NCBI RefSeq assembly: GCF_900182575.1
Contig: NZ_FXSZ01000002.1
Coordinates: 186,001 to 250,000, forward strand
Reading direction: 5' to 3'
Source: Solitalea koreensis
GTDB taxonomy: Bacteria; Bacteroidota; Bacteroidia; Sphingobacteriales; Sphingobacteriaceae
DNA: 64,000 bases
The notes beneath the pieces were generated by a model that saw nothing but the letters and a program-made list of their open reading frames with translations, was not told where the DNA came from and ran no database searches. Below are positions 54,443 through 63,727 of this stretch, piece by piece. Within the stretch, counting starts at the first letter, position 1; each line of letters opens with the position of its first letter. Made by a program: the position numbers and the translations under genes.

Positions 54443-56632
54443 TTATTTAATGGTGAAAATTTTCCAATTAACCGGTTTATCTTTTACATTGATAACGGTA
54501 TGACCTTTATAACGATGTATTTCAAAAGAAGTATGTTCGTTATCACCCAATATTAAATCGTCAATAACAATGCTATCTAAATAATTGGGGAGTATAGGAC
54601 TCTTAAATGTCATCATTTTGTGCACGGCATCAATCTCCATATGCAGACAAGCTTCAAGCAGCAAGAATACCGCGCCTACCGACCAAGCTTGGGGAGAACA
54701 CGCCACCGGATAGGCCGTCGGACCCTCACCTTTTCTTTTTTCGAAACCACAAAATAGTTCAGGTAAACGTTGTAAATCGATGAATAATGAGGCGTCGAAT
54801 AATGCGCCTGTTAGTTGCATGGCTTCTTCTCGAAAACCATATTTTGAAAAACCACTTGCAATTATAGCTACATCATGTGGCCAAACAGAACCATTATGAT
54901 ATGACATTGGGTTATAACGCACTTCATTAGAGGCCAATGTACGTATTCCCCATCCACTAAACATATTTTCACCCAACAACGTTTTTACAAGTTTTGCTGC
55001 CTTATCGCTATCGGCTATACCGCTAAAAAGACAATGACCTGCATTTGATGATAAAACCCTGCATGAATTTTTATTACCGTCGATCGCTAATACATAACTA
55101 TTTAGTTTCTCATCCCAGAAAAGTTTATTGAATTTGATTTTTAATTGTTCTGCTTCTGTGTGCAGTCGTTCAGCTAGCTCTTTTTTCCCAAGCACTTCCG
55201 CTAGTTGACTAATCTTATTTTTTGCGTCATAGATGTAACCTTGTACCTCGCAAAGGGCGATAGGCGGCTCCGCTATGTTTCCAATTTCATCAGAAATAGA
55301 ATCATGTGAATCTTTCCAGCCTTGATTAAATAATCCATTTACACTTTTATGTTGGTATTCAACAAAACCATCTTTATTAATGTCACCATATTTATCCATC
55401 CACTCCAACGCTAATTCAATATATGGCCATAGTTGTTTAATAAATTTCAAGTCTGCAGTACGTTGATAATAGGCTCCGCACAGTACAAGGAAAAGCGGAG
55501 TGGAATCAACAGAACCATAATATTGTTTAAATGGTATTTCATTGCACTCTACTAGTTCCCCTCCCCTGGTTTCGTGAAGAATTTTTCCTGGTTCAGCATC
55601 CTGAAAGGCATTCAATTTTACTGCTTGGTTTTTTGCCAGAAATTGAAGCACATCTTTGGCAATAGTTGGCGCTATCCATAGTGTTTCGAGAGCGGTAATA
55701 ATCCCATCTCTTCCAAAAGCTGTATTATACCAAGGCACACCGGCATAAGGATACAATCCATGCGGTGTTTTGGCCAAAAGGGATAATAAATCTGCTTGTG
55801 ATCGGTTTATCCAATGATTAAATTGTTCATTTGCTGTATAAACCCTAGCAAATAGTCCATTGGATTGAGTTAACTCTTTAACAATTTGATTTTTTGCACC
55901 AGCAAAAGTCATATTTTTACTTGAATGATTACCGATTTTAAAATGAAGTGAATATTCAAGAACAAAACCGGCATGAGGTTCAAGAGAAAGATGAAAAACT
56001 CCTTTAGTTTGATGTTCCCAATCATCAGGTTTTTGATCCAAAATTATTTCGGTTTCCCGAACGATATTATCCAAGCCTTTATATTTAATACTTATGCTCT
56101 TATCAGTTAAATGTTTAATTTCAAAAATTTCGCCTCTTCTTGCCCTTTTGATACCGCGAACTTCAAAAATATCCTTAAAATCAGCTTGGAAATAAATAGA
56201 TGCATCAAAATCATACTTTTCTGTTCCATAATTTTCAAATTCAATCAATCCATAACATGCTCCGTTGCGAACAAACTTTCGCCTACGGATATGCAATATT
56301 CCTTTTGGTATTAATGGCTTGTTTTCTTTTTCGGAAAATTCTATTAGTTGATTGGTTAAGTCGACAGAAAGTATTTCGTTCTGTTCTTTAATTGCTGAAC
56401 TTAATAAAAGAGGCCTGGAATTATTAATTCTGAATTCAATATCACTTATATAACGAGTGCCTTCGTGATAAATTCCTTGTATCTCTTCGCCTAACTGTTT
56501 AATATCACCCCAACGATCAAAAATTCCGAATGTATCAATATGGTTTAGTACTCTTGTTCGGTCGTCTGCATATGTAGAATTTGCAGAAACATAGAACTTA
56601 TTTTCAACTTGAATAATTGCATCCGCGCTCAT
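54443..56632 (-). CDS. Amylo-alpha-1,6-glucosidase (glycogen debranching-like)
   Basis: A 729-residue cytoplasmic enzyme (no signal peptide). Residues ~10-200 form the N-terminal 'GDE_N_bis' beta domain (FYVSANSTYADDRTRVLNHIDTFGIFDRWG). From ~280 an (alpha/alpha)6 barrel like the glucosidase half of glycogen debranching enzyme follows: YAGVPWYNTAFGRDGIITALETLW, YYGSVDSTPLFLVLCGAYY, DSHDSISDE and NPMSYHNGSVWPHDVAIIASGFSKYG. Such proteins act on alpha-glucans, removing 1,6-linked glucose or acting on glycosylated compounds. The GT4 gene 60 bases upstream on the same strand is probably co-transcribed, which suggests a small alpha-glucan or glycoside operon. Confidence 0.9.
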   Translation of the reverse strand: MSADAIIQVENKFYVSANSTYADDRTRVLNHIDTFGIFDRWGDIKQLGEEIQGIYHEGTRYISDIEFRINNSRPLLLSSAIKEQNEILSVDLTNQLIEFSEKENKPLIPKGILHIRRRKFVRNGACYGLIEFENYGTEKYDFDASIYFQADFKDIFEVRGIKRARRGEIFEIKHLTDKSISIKYKGLDNIVRETEIILDQKPDDWEHQTKGVFHLSLEPHAGFVLEYSLHFKIGNHSSKNMTFAGAKNQIVKELTQSNGLFARVYTANEQFNHWINRSQADLLSLLAKTPHGLYPYAGVPWYNTAFGRDGIITALETLWIAPTIAKDVLQFLAKNQAVKLNAFQDAEPGKILHETRGGELVECNEIPFKQYYGSVDSTPLFLVLCGAYYQRTADLKFIKQLWPYIELALEWMDKYGDINKDGFVEYQHKSVNGLFNQGWKDSHDSISDEIGNIAEPPIALCEVQGYIYDAKNKISQLAEVLGKKELAERLHTEAEQLKIKFNKLFWDEKLNSYVLAIDGNKNSCRVLSSNAGHCLFSGIADSDKAAKLVKTLLGENMFSGWGIRTLASNEVRYNPMSYHNGSVWPHDVAIIASGFSKYGFREEAMQLTGALFDASLFIDLQRLPELFCGFEKRKGEGPTAYPVACSPQAWSVGAVFLLLEACLHMEIDAVHKMMTFKSPILPNYLDSIVIDDLILGDNEHTSFEIHRYKGHTVINVKDKPVNWKIFTIK

Positions 56633-56692
56633 AATCCAATTAAATTAGTTCCTATTAAAGTTAGAAGTTTCTACTGATTTTAAAAGTTTAAA

Positions 56693-57799
56693 TTATACTA
56701 AATCACCATTTAGTTCGTCTGGTGGCCCCGAAATCCAAACTCTGTCGGGATTTGGTATGTATCGTAATTTTGGAGCGTTATGTTCAATAATTTGTTCATA
56801 ATTACGAACATAATTCTTGGCCATAATCTCTGAACTAAACCGAATATCGAAAACTTCCCTGCATTTTTTTCTATTAATTAGATGGAGCTTATTCAGCGCT
56901 TTAAGGGCTTCATTAACATCCCTTACAATAAATCCGTTAATGCCATGATCAACCACCTCTTGAACAGCACCTCTATTAAACGCAATAACCGGAGTACCAT
57001 TTGCCATAGCTTCAATCATAACTAAACCAAAAGGTTCGGGCCAATCAATAGGAAATAATAAAGCAAGAGCATTTGCTAAAAATGCTCTCTTTTCAAATTC
57101 ATTTATTTCACCAATGTATTCAACTAGTGGATCGTCAAACAAATGCTTAATCTTTTCGTCGAAATATAATTGATCAACTTTATCAATTTTTGCTGCAATT
57201 TTAATTTTAATACCGGCTTTCTTTGCTATTTCAATTGCGGTATCAACTCTTTTTTCGGGAGAAATTCTTCCAAGAAATGCAAAGTATTTCCCTTCATTGT
57301 TATTTAATGAATAAAAATCTTTAGGAATTCCATGATAAACAGTGTTGCGCCAATTTACAAACGGTAAAGGAAGACGTTGATGATTAGAAATGGATATTAA
57401 CGGGATATCGCTAAACTTTTTATATAAAAATTGTAAATCAGGAAGGTCAAGTCGACCGTGTAAAGTTGTTATACATGGGTATTTTAACAACTTTGATATT
57501 GGAAAATGCAAATAATCGGTGTGAAAATGTAAAACATCAAAGCGCTGAGCTTGTTCAATTACTTCTTGCATTTGCACAAAGTGATACGAAAGATGGTCTA
57601 CACAATCACTTAATCTTAAAGACTTATCACATATAGAAATTAACTCTGCGTTAGTTATAGAATCACCAGATGCGAATAAGGTTACTTCATGGCCTTGCCT
57701 CACAAGTTCTTCCGTTAGGTAAGAAACTACTCGTTCAGTTCCTCCGTAGAATTTTGGTGGAATCGATTCATACAAAGGAGCAATTTGTGCTATTTTCAT
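56693..57799 (-). CDS. GT4-family glycosyltransferase
   Basis: A 368-residue GT-B fold retaining glycosyltransferase. The N-terminal domain begins MKIAQIAPLYESIPPKFYGGTERVVSYLTEELV. The donor-binding half has YFAFLGRISPEKRVDTAIEIA and the E-x7-E region PEPFGLVMIEAMANGTPVIAFNRGAVQEVV. It is cytoplasmic and of normal length. It is the first gene of the pair with the debranching-type enzyme, so it may use or build an alpha-glucan or a glycosylated product. The acceptor is unknown. A TATATTTG promoter lies at 57834-57841. Confidence 0.9.
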   Translation of the reverse strand: MKIAQIAPLYESIPPKFYGGTERVVSYLTEELVRQGHEVTLFASGDSITNAELISICDKSLRLSDCVDHLSYHFVQMQEVIEQAQRFDVLHFHTDYLHFPISKLLKYPCITTLHGRLDLPDLQFLYKKFSDIPLISISNHQRLPLPFVNWRNTVYHGIPKDFYSLNNNEGKYFAFLGRISPEKRVDTAIEIAKKAGIKIKIAAKIDKVDQLYFDEKIKHLFDDPLVEYIGEINEFEKRAFLANALALLFPIDWPEPFGLVMIEAMANGTPVIAFNRGAVQEVVDHGINGFIVRDVNEALKALNKLHLINRKKCREVFDIRFSSEIMAKNYVRNYEQIIEHNAPKLRYIPNPDRVWISGPPDELNGDLV

Positions 57800-57833
57800 C
57801 GTAAAACAAATTAATAGGCCTCATATGAAACTC

Positions 57834-57841
57834 CAAATATA
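57834..57841 (-). promoter_or_regulatory. -7 promoter element of the GT4-debranching operon
   Basis: TATATTTG on the minus strand, an exact TAnnTTTG, 34 bases upstream of the GT4 start. A good -33 partner is not evident. Confidence 0.45.
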
Positions 57842-58020
57842 TGTCAATTTAAATGGTATTTATTTGATAATTAAATAAATGCAAAATCATTTCTTTACTA
57901 ATAAAAATCCACGCGAATAGAAAGATTGCCTGATGATCCTTTCCCATTTACTTTATTGGCATGAATAAATAGAAAATCAATTTATTCTAAATAATTGCCA
58001 AAGTTTTTGCAACGTATAAT

Positions 58021-58028
58021 TAGTTTTG
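58021..58028 (+). promoter_or_regulatory. -7 promoter element of the MBL-fold gene
   Basis: TAGTTTTG fits TAnnTTTG exactly, 22 bases before the ATG at 58051. A TTG at 57995-57997 lies about 23 bases upstream as a possible -33 element. Confidence 0.5.
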
Positions 58029-58050
58029 ATGGCAACGAATAAACACTAGG

Positions 58051-59070
58051 ATGAATAAGCAAACTCTATTGAATAAGAAATGGGAAAAAATAAATCAATC
58101 TCCGAATTATAAGAACGGCTCATTTCAAAATTTATCTCATACATCAGTTATGTCGAGTGATGTTTCGTTCATTGAAACGATGAAATTTTTTTTTAACAGG
58201 CCTAAGTCAGTCTCTCCTCCAAAGCCACTTCCAAATGTAAAAACAGATTTAAAATCGATCTGTTCTGAAAAACCGGTAATTATATGGTTTGGGCATTCAT
58301 CTTATCTTATGCATATAAAGGGAGTAAATATTTTGGTCGATCCTGTATTCAGTGGAAGTGCTTCTCCGATGCCCTTTTTGATTAAAGCTTTTCCCGGATC
58401 AAATGCTTATTCTGTAGAAGATTTACCACAAATTGATCTGTTAATTATTACACACAACCACTATGATCATCTTGATAAAAAAACAGTTAAAGAATTAAAG
58501 CATAAAGTCAATGCTATTTATACACCACTCGGAGTAGGAAATGATCTGGAAAGGTGCATAATTAAAGAGGAAAAAATTACAGAATTAGATTGGTGGAATA
58601 GCTCTAAGATGAATAATGAAATTGAAATCATAGCTACTCCGGCACGCCATTTTTCTGGTAGAGGATTAAAACGTGGAGAATCACTTTGGGCTTCATTCGT
58701 TCTCAATATTTTTGGTTATAACATTTACCTGGGCGGTGATTCAGGTTATGATACACATTTCAAAAAAATCGGACAACAATACGGTCCATTTGATTTAGCT
58801 GTTCTTGAATGTGGTCAGTATAATACTGCATGGCCCTTTATTCATATGGCACCAGAAGAAACAGTACAAGCAAGTATTGATTTGAATGCGAAAGTATTAC
58901 TTCCTGTACATTGGGCTAAGTTTGCATTGGCCTATCACGATTGGGATGAGCCCATTAAAAGAATCACAAAAATTGCTGCAGAAAAGAATGTCGACATTAT
59001 AACTCCTATGATTGGAGAGCCTGTTACAATTACGGAACATTATACCAATAGTACCTGGTGGGAAATTTAA
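58051..59070 (+). CDS. MBL-fold metal-dependent hydrolase, NAPE-PLD/UlaG-like
   Basis: A 339-residue cytoplasmic metallo-beta-lactamase-fold enzyme. The metal motif THNHYDHLD (HxHxDH, His135-His140) is complete. Other conserved stretches are IWFGHSSYLMHIKGVNILVDPVFSG before it, ATPARHFSGRGLKRGESLWASFVL and IYLGGDSGYDTHFKKIG after it, and LLPVHWAKFALAYHDWDEPIKRI near the C-terminus. This order is that of the N-acyl-phosphatidylethanolamine phospholipase D-like group. The natural substrate in bacteria is mostly unknown, with phospholipids or lactones both suggested for relatives. It is a single gene, divergent from the GT4 operon. Confidence 0.92.
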   Translation: MNKQTLLNKKWEKINQSPNYKNGSFQNLSHTSVMSSDVSFIETMKFFFNRPKSVSPPKPLPNVKTDLKSICSEKPVIIWFGHSSYLMHIKGVNILVDPVFSGSASPMPFLIKAFPGSNAYSVEDLPQIDLLIITHNHYDHLDKKTVKELKHKVNAIYTPLGVGNDLERCIIKEEKITELDWWNSSKMNNEIEIIATPARHFSGRGLKRGESLWASFVLNIFGYNIYLGGDSGYDTHFKKIGQQYGPFDLAVLECGQYNTAWPFIHMAPEETVQASIDLNAKVLLPVHWAKFALAYHDWDEPIKRITKIAAEKNVDIITPMIGEPVTITEHYTNSTWWEI

Positions 59071-59208
59071 AGAGCACAAACGCTTAACAATAAATTAGGC
59101 TGTAACGCTTTCTACCTCAGGACAACCCAACACAACAGGCATGATTTTTTCAAGGCGTAATTGAGCTTAGCGCTAGTGAATATTTTTATAACCTTAAATT
59201 TTACAAAA

Positions 59209-59409
59209 ATGCTAACGAATTCAATATTGCCCGCCCAATTTACCTTTGAAATTAAACAGACGATATATCATGCTGGAACAAATTTATACGATATTGTATT
59301 TTACGACTTGTTAGGTATTCAGTTAACTACAAAGAACATGTATATACCCGATCAAGCAGAAGAAAGTTGGATCCAGGAGAAGGTTAAAGAATTATATTTC
59401 GAAAGCTAA
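59209..59409 (+). CDS. Small hypothetical protein, 66 residues
   Basis: I start at the ATG at 59209, preceded by the A-rich ACAAAA typical of translation starts here; an in-frame TTG at 59161 would add sixteen residues. The protein reads like a small folded domain: FTFEIKQTIYHAGTNLYDIVFYDLLGIQL (beta-rich) followed by a helix at the end (DQAEESWIQEKVKELYF). It has no signal peptide and no cysteines. No family is recognised. A terminator at 59466-59493 would end a plus-strand transcript here, which supports a real gene. Confidence 0.5.
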   Translation: MLTNSILPAQFTFEIKQTIYHAGTNLYDIVFYDLLGIQLTTKNMYIPDQAEESWIQEKVKELYFES

Positions 59410-59465
59410 AGTATCACACAGCTTTTTTAAATTAAACCGTGTAATGGTTGTATTACGAAATAACA

Positions 59466-59493
59466 AAAGCCTGTACAATATTTTACAGGCTTT
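59466..59493. terminator. Bidirectional terminator between the small protein and the sulfatase
   Basis: AAAGCCTGTA (59466-59475) pairs with TACAGGCTTT (59484-59493), 8-base loop. It is 56 bases past the small gene and 25 bases from the sulfatase stop, so it can end both convergent transcripts. Confidence 0.8.
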
Positions 59494-59517
59494 CATTCTA
59501 ACCACCAGTTCATTCAT

Positions 59518-61032
59518 TTAAAATCGTGTTCTCTCGACTTCTCGGTTTGTTTTAAGCAATGTTGCTAGTTCTTTCACAATGTCTGGATATTGGAGAGCTA
59601 GATTTTTAGTTTCACCAATATCATTACTCAGATCATATAATTGAGCGAATGAATCATTGCCATATTCAATATTGACTACGTCACTATAGCGTGGTCCTTT
59701 TGAAGGTTCAATATATTTCCATTTTCCTTTGATGATTGATAAAGGACCACCTTGCTCTAACAGGTATGATCGGTTTTCTTTGGATTTCCCCAATAGCTGC
59801 GCAAGCATATCAAAACTGTCGGGAGCAGCTATATCACCTAAAGGCTGTCCTGTTAATTTGGCCAACGAAGCAAATAAATCAATTTGGCTTATTAAAACAT
59901 CAGTAGTTTTATTTGCCTTTACTTTTTCAGGCCATTTAACAATAAAAGGGACCCTTGTACCTGCGTCAAAAATGCTATACTTTCCTCCCCTTAAAGGACC
60001 AGCAGGCTTATGGTCACCAAGCAGTTCAACTGATTGATCAAAGTAGCCGTCATTTACAACCGGACCATTGTCGCTGCTAAAAATGATCATGGTATTTTGA
60101 GCGAGATGTAGGCTATCTAGAGCATTGATCAATTTACCAACTGTCCAGTCCAACTGAAGTATAGCATCGCCCCTTAACCCCATACCACTTTTACCTCTAA
60201 ACATGCTATTCGGATAACGAGGCACATGTATATCGCCACTGGCGAAATAGAGAAAAAAGGGTTTGGTAGTATTATTTGAAATAAAAGTGATTGCCTTGTT
60301 GGTAATTTCACTTGCAATATTTTCATCTTTCCAATAGGCACTATGACCACCACTCATCCATCCAATTCGGCTAATACTATCTATTATTGTTTGATTATGC
60401 CCCTGTCTTACATCAGGTTTCATTCGTAATAGTTCAGGATTTTCTTTACCTGTTGGGTCATTTCCAATTTTTTTTTTGTAGTTAACAGCAATGGGATCGG
60501 TGGGGTCTAAATTTAACACTCGACCATTTTCTACATACACACAAGGTACCCTATCCAGTGTAGCTGGCATGATAAAAGAATAATTAAACCCAACTTCTTT
60601 AGGTCCGGGTTTTATTTCCGAATTCCAATCAATACCATTTGTACCTAATCCTAAATGCCATTTTCCTATTACAGCAGTAGTATAACCCGCGTTTTGAAGC
60701 ATGGAAGGTAAGGTTGGTTTATCAGTAGGTATAATCAGCGATGCATCACCGGGGGCAATGCCTGTACCATTTTGTTTCCATGGAGATTTGCCGGTCAATA
60801 ACCCAAATCGTGAAGGTGTACAAGTAGCTGAAGTGCTATGTGCATTAGTAAACCGAATGCCCTGTTTAGCAAGTTTGTCAATATTTGGAGTTTTAATTTT
60901 TGACATGCCATAACAACTTAAGTCACCATATCCCAAATCATCTGCATAAATAATGATAATGTTAGGCTTTTGTTGCGCATGTACTATAAGATTAACACCA
61001 AGGCAGATTAATACTAGTAATTTTTTTTTCAT
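59518..61032 (-). CDS. Secreted S1-family arylsulfatase
   Basis: A 504-residue sulfatase (signal MKKKLLVLICLGVNLIVHAQ). The metal-binding YADDLGYGDLSCYG lies at residues 29-42, followed by the sulfatase signature CTPSRFGLLTGK with Cys71, which must be turned into formylglycine by a maturase. GKWHLGLG and FSSDNGPVV are the remaining active-site blocks. The likely substrate is a sulfated sugar or sulfate ester. No SusC/SusD pair, glycoside hydrolase or anSME maturase gene lies within the window, so it is a lone sulfatase. Confidence 0.93.
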   Translation of the reverse strand: MKKKLLVLICLGVNLIVHAQQKPNIIIIYADDLGYGDLSCYGMSKIKTPNIDKLAKQGIRFTNAHSTSATCTPSRFGLLTGKSPWKQNGTGIAPGDASLIIPTDKPTLPSMLQNAGYTTAVIGKWHLGLGTNGIDWNSEIKPGPKEVGFNYSFIMPATLDRVPCVYVENGRVLNLDPTDPIAVNYKKKIGNDPTGKENPELLRMKPDVRQGHNQTIIDSISRIGWMSGGHSAYWKDENIASEITNKAITFISNNTTKPFFLYFASGDIHVPRYPNSMFRGKSGMGLRGDAILQLDWTVGKLINALDSLHLAQNTMIIFSSDNGPVVNDGYFDQSVELLGDHKPAGPLRGGKYSIFDAGTRVPFIVKWPEKVKANKTTDVLISQIDLFASLAKLTGQPLGDIAAPDSFDMLAQLLGKSKENRSYLLEQGGPLSIIKGKWKYIEPSKGPRYSDVVNIEYGNDSFAQLYDLSNDIGETKNLALQYPDIVKELATLLKTNREVERTRF

Positions 61033-61225
61033 AATATAGTTTTAACTAATGGCTTCTCTACACAATTGGCGCTTGTATAAACGAAAGTCACCTTATAATA
61101 ACAGGCTTGCTAACCCGACAAGCAAGGCCGGAATCTAAAATAGCAAAATGAATGGAGGAAGTTCATTTAGCCCAATAGATTGCAGTATAAAAAATGGTTA
61201 AGTGTAATATATCTATTTGATTAAC

Positions 61226-63727
61226 TTATTGCAGATTTTCGTCTTCATTTTCCCCTTTTTGTTCATCTTCATTAAACACGTTATCGTCCTCCTGTTCTGG
61301 TGTCGTATAGGAGATGACTATTTCATTTTCTCGCAGTACCTTATCAATAGCCATCAGCATATCGCTCTTCAAAATTATTCCGTCATTGAAATTCCCCACC
61401 CAAAAATGCACTTGAATGCTAATTGAACTTTCACCAAAATCCTGAAACAATACAGTTGGTTCTGGCAGTTTCAAAATCCGTTCATCAGCATTAATGGAAT
61501 CAAGTAGTAATTGTTTGGTCTTTTCTAAATCGGTCCCATAGAGCACACCCAACATTATTTCCATCCTTTTTTTTAAATCCGATAATGTCCAGTTTATTAA
61601 ATGAGCATTCAACAAATCACCATTGGGCATTATCACTTCTCCTCCGTTCCATGTGTCAATTATACTGCTGCGAAAGCCTATTGACTTCATCGTTCCTAGC
61701 TGCCCGGCTATTTCTATAACATCTCCCACATTAAAAGGCTTCTCAAAAGCTACGATCAACCCGCTTATCAGGTTATTAACCAGCGTTTGCAACCCAAAGC
61801 CAACACCCACACCTAGTGCACCCAATATAATAGAAACCTTATCCATTGGAATTCCGGCAGCAGCTATAGCCAGAAACATTCCGATACTGATAATTCCGAT
61901 ACGAATGAGGAGCAACCAGCTGCCTAATCCGACTTTGATCTCACGTTCTTCGTCATCAATACTAGGGTTCGGTTCTGAAGCAAAAAATGAAACAACCCTT
62001 GAAACGATTACCGAAATGCTTAAAATAAGAACAAATGAGAGCAAATTATTAATGGTGAAAGTGTAATCACCAACTTTTCTTTCCAGAATCAAAAAATACA
62101 GTAAAGGTTCGGTAATTAATTTAAATGCATAGAAATTGCGACCGAATAATATAAACCAACCGATTATTAAACCTATGTAAAATAAGGCCGGTGCCTTTGC
62201 TCTAATTCGCTTATAATCAAGGTGAAGTATATTGTCTTGTTGGGTATAAATGTTTGACGCCAGGGAAAGCCCTTCATTAATTAGTCTTATCGTTCCAAAA
62301 AACAAAATGGCGATAACAAAGCTGAAATAACCGCTGGTAACTAAAGTTTTGGAAAAATTATATCTTCCATAAATGTTGAAAATGATGGAGGCGGTTTCCA
62401 GTATAATCACAAATACTATAAAATAGATAACCCAACGCTCCCTTAACTCTTTCCTTCGGTTTCTGAGCAGGGCAAACAAACCTGCCAATACCCCTATGCC
62501 GGCAAGCACCAGCATGCCCCAACGTTCTGTCCGTGATTCCTGCAATATTAAATTATTGACGCAGGCAAACAAGAACAACATAAACATCAGGAGCCATACC
62601 TGCATCCAGTGTTTTGTTATGAACTTATGGAAGATTATGGTGATAGCAATGGCCGAAAAAATCCAAAACAACGCATTAAAAACAAATGGCGGAGTTGGAA
62701 AAATAAACTGAAAGAGATTTAGCACAATCACCACAGCCGAAAGAAAGGGATATCGCAATACCAATTGACCATTATAATTGGCATGTAATAACTGTCTTTG
62801 AATATATTTTTTCTTCAGAGAGATTAAATATAAAGTTGAAGCCAGAATCAATAAGAATAGAATGATGATTTCATCTAAATGATCCTGCGTATAGAACAAA
62901 AGGTTCAGTTTGTTTTTGGAATTAGAAAAATCTACGATCTCTTTAAACGGACGATTTAACTTTACAGGCGCCCAGATATCAGGATATTCACGGTCTATAG
63001 CTTTATCTGAAATCTCCTTTTGATACATCTCAATCTGATCCAGACCCGAATTCAAGTTAACCATTTCTAGGTTCAATTGCGTTTGTAAGACTTGAACATT
63101 TAACATGGCTTGTCTTAAAAGTGAATCGGTAGGACCAATCTCCTTAGCAGCAACGCCGAGCCTTTGCAAATACTTGATCAATAATGCAGAATCAGCAGGA
63201 AATACATATAAGGCCGAATTACTGTTAAGTGAATCCAACTGATATCTGAAATCAATCAAGTCTTTTAGGTAGTTATCTACCTTTTTTTTGTTGCTATTTA
63301 TTTTGTTTTGCAAAACCTGCAGTATATTGGAGGTGCTTGCTAAGTTTCTGTAAGTTTGCGATGTTCCTTTATTCGTAAAAACCCCTTCACCTGCTAGTTT
63401 AGACCACTTTTTAACTCTAGTTAATTCGGTATCTATTTCAAGTGTATCAATACCTAATGCTAAATAATCCTTTGCCTTTTGGGTAGTTTTCTTAATGCTT
63501 TCCATTAATTCATCCTGTTTAAGCTCAGTTTTGCGAGCCCTATACAATGAATCATTTCTTTTAGCCTCTGCTTTTCCAATTTTATTCATGCGTACAACAA
63601 AATCTTCTTTGGCCGTATCAATTTTGTGGGTTTTATAAATTATGACCTTCTGTTGAGCAGATACACTTAGGCTGATAAATACAGCGCAGAATGTTAAAAA
63701 AAAATGGGATACAATCAAGCTTTTCAT
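61226..63727 (-). CDS. Large MscS-family mechanosensitive channel
   Basis: I start at the ATG at 63727, which directly gives the signal peptide MKSLIVSHFFLTFCAVFISLSVSA; an upstream in-frame ATG at 63766 adds 13 residues. The protein has 833 residues. A helical periplasmic domain spans ~25-260 (many Lys/Glu/Leu, coiled coil), with about ten TM helices next. The MscS core follows near 560-650: VSIILGALGVGVGFGLQTLVNNLISGLIVAFEKPFNVGDVIEIAGQLGTMKSIGFRSS. The tail is acidic (FNEDEQKGENEDENLQ). It resembles the KefA/YnaI-type large channels that release solutes under hypo-osmotic stress. Monocistronic. Confidence 0.92.
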   Translation of the reverse strand: MKSLIVSHFFLTFCAVFISLSVSAQQKVIIYKTHKIDTAKEDFVVRMNKIGKAEAKRNDSLYRARKTELKQDELMESIKKTTQKAKDYLALGIDTLEIDTELTRVKKWSKLAGEGVFTNKGTSQTYRNLASTSNILQVLQNKINSNKKKVDNYLKDLIDFRYQLDSLNSNSALYVFPADSALLIKYLQRLGVAAKEIGPTDSLLRQAMLNVQVLQTQLNLEMVNLNSGLDQIEMYQKEISDKAIDREYPDIWAPVKLNRPFKEIVDFSNSKNKLNLLFYTQDHLDEIIILFLLILASTLYLISLKKKYIQRQLLHANYNGQLVLRYPFLSAVVIVLNLFQFIFPTPPFVFNALFWIFSAIAITIIFHKFITKHWMQVWLLMFMLFLFACVNNLILQESRTERWGMLVLAGIGVLAGLFALLRNRRKELRERWVIYFIVFVIILETASIIFNIYGRYNFSKTLVTSGYFSFVIAILFFGTIRLINEGLSLASNIYTQQDNILHLDYKRIRAKAPALFYIGLIIGWFILFGRNFYAFKLITEPLLYFLILERKVGDYTFTINNLLSFVLILSISVIVSRVVSFFASEPNPSIDDEEREIKVGLGSWLLLIRIGIISIGMFLAIAAAGIPMDKVSIILGALGVGVGFGLQTLVNNLISGLIVAFEKPFNVGDVIEIAGQLGTMKSIGFRSSIIDTWNGGEVIMPNGDLLNAHLINWTLSDLKKRMEIMLGVLYGTDLEKTKQLLLDSINADERILKLPEPTVLFQDFGESSISIQVHFWVGNFNDGIILKSDMLMAIDKVLRENEIVISYTTPEQEDDNVFNEDEQKGENEDENLQ

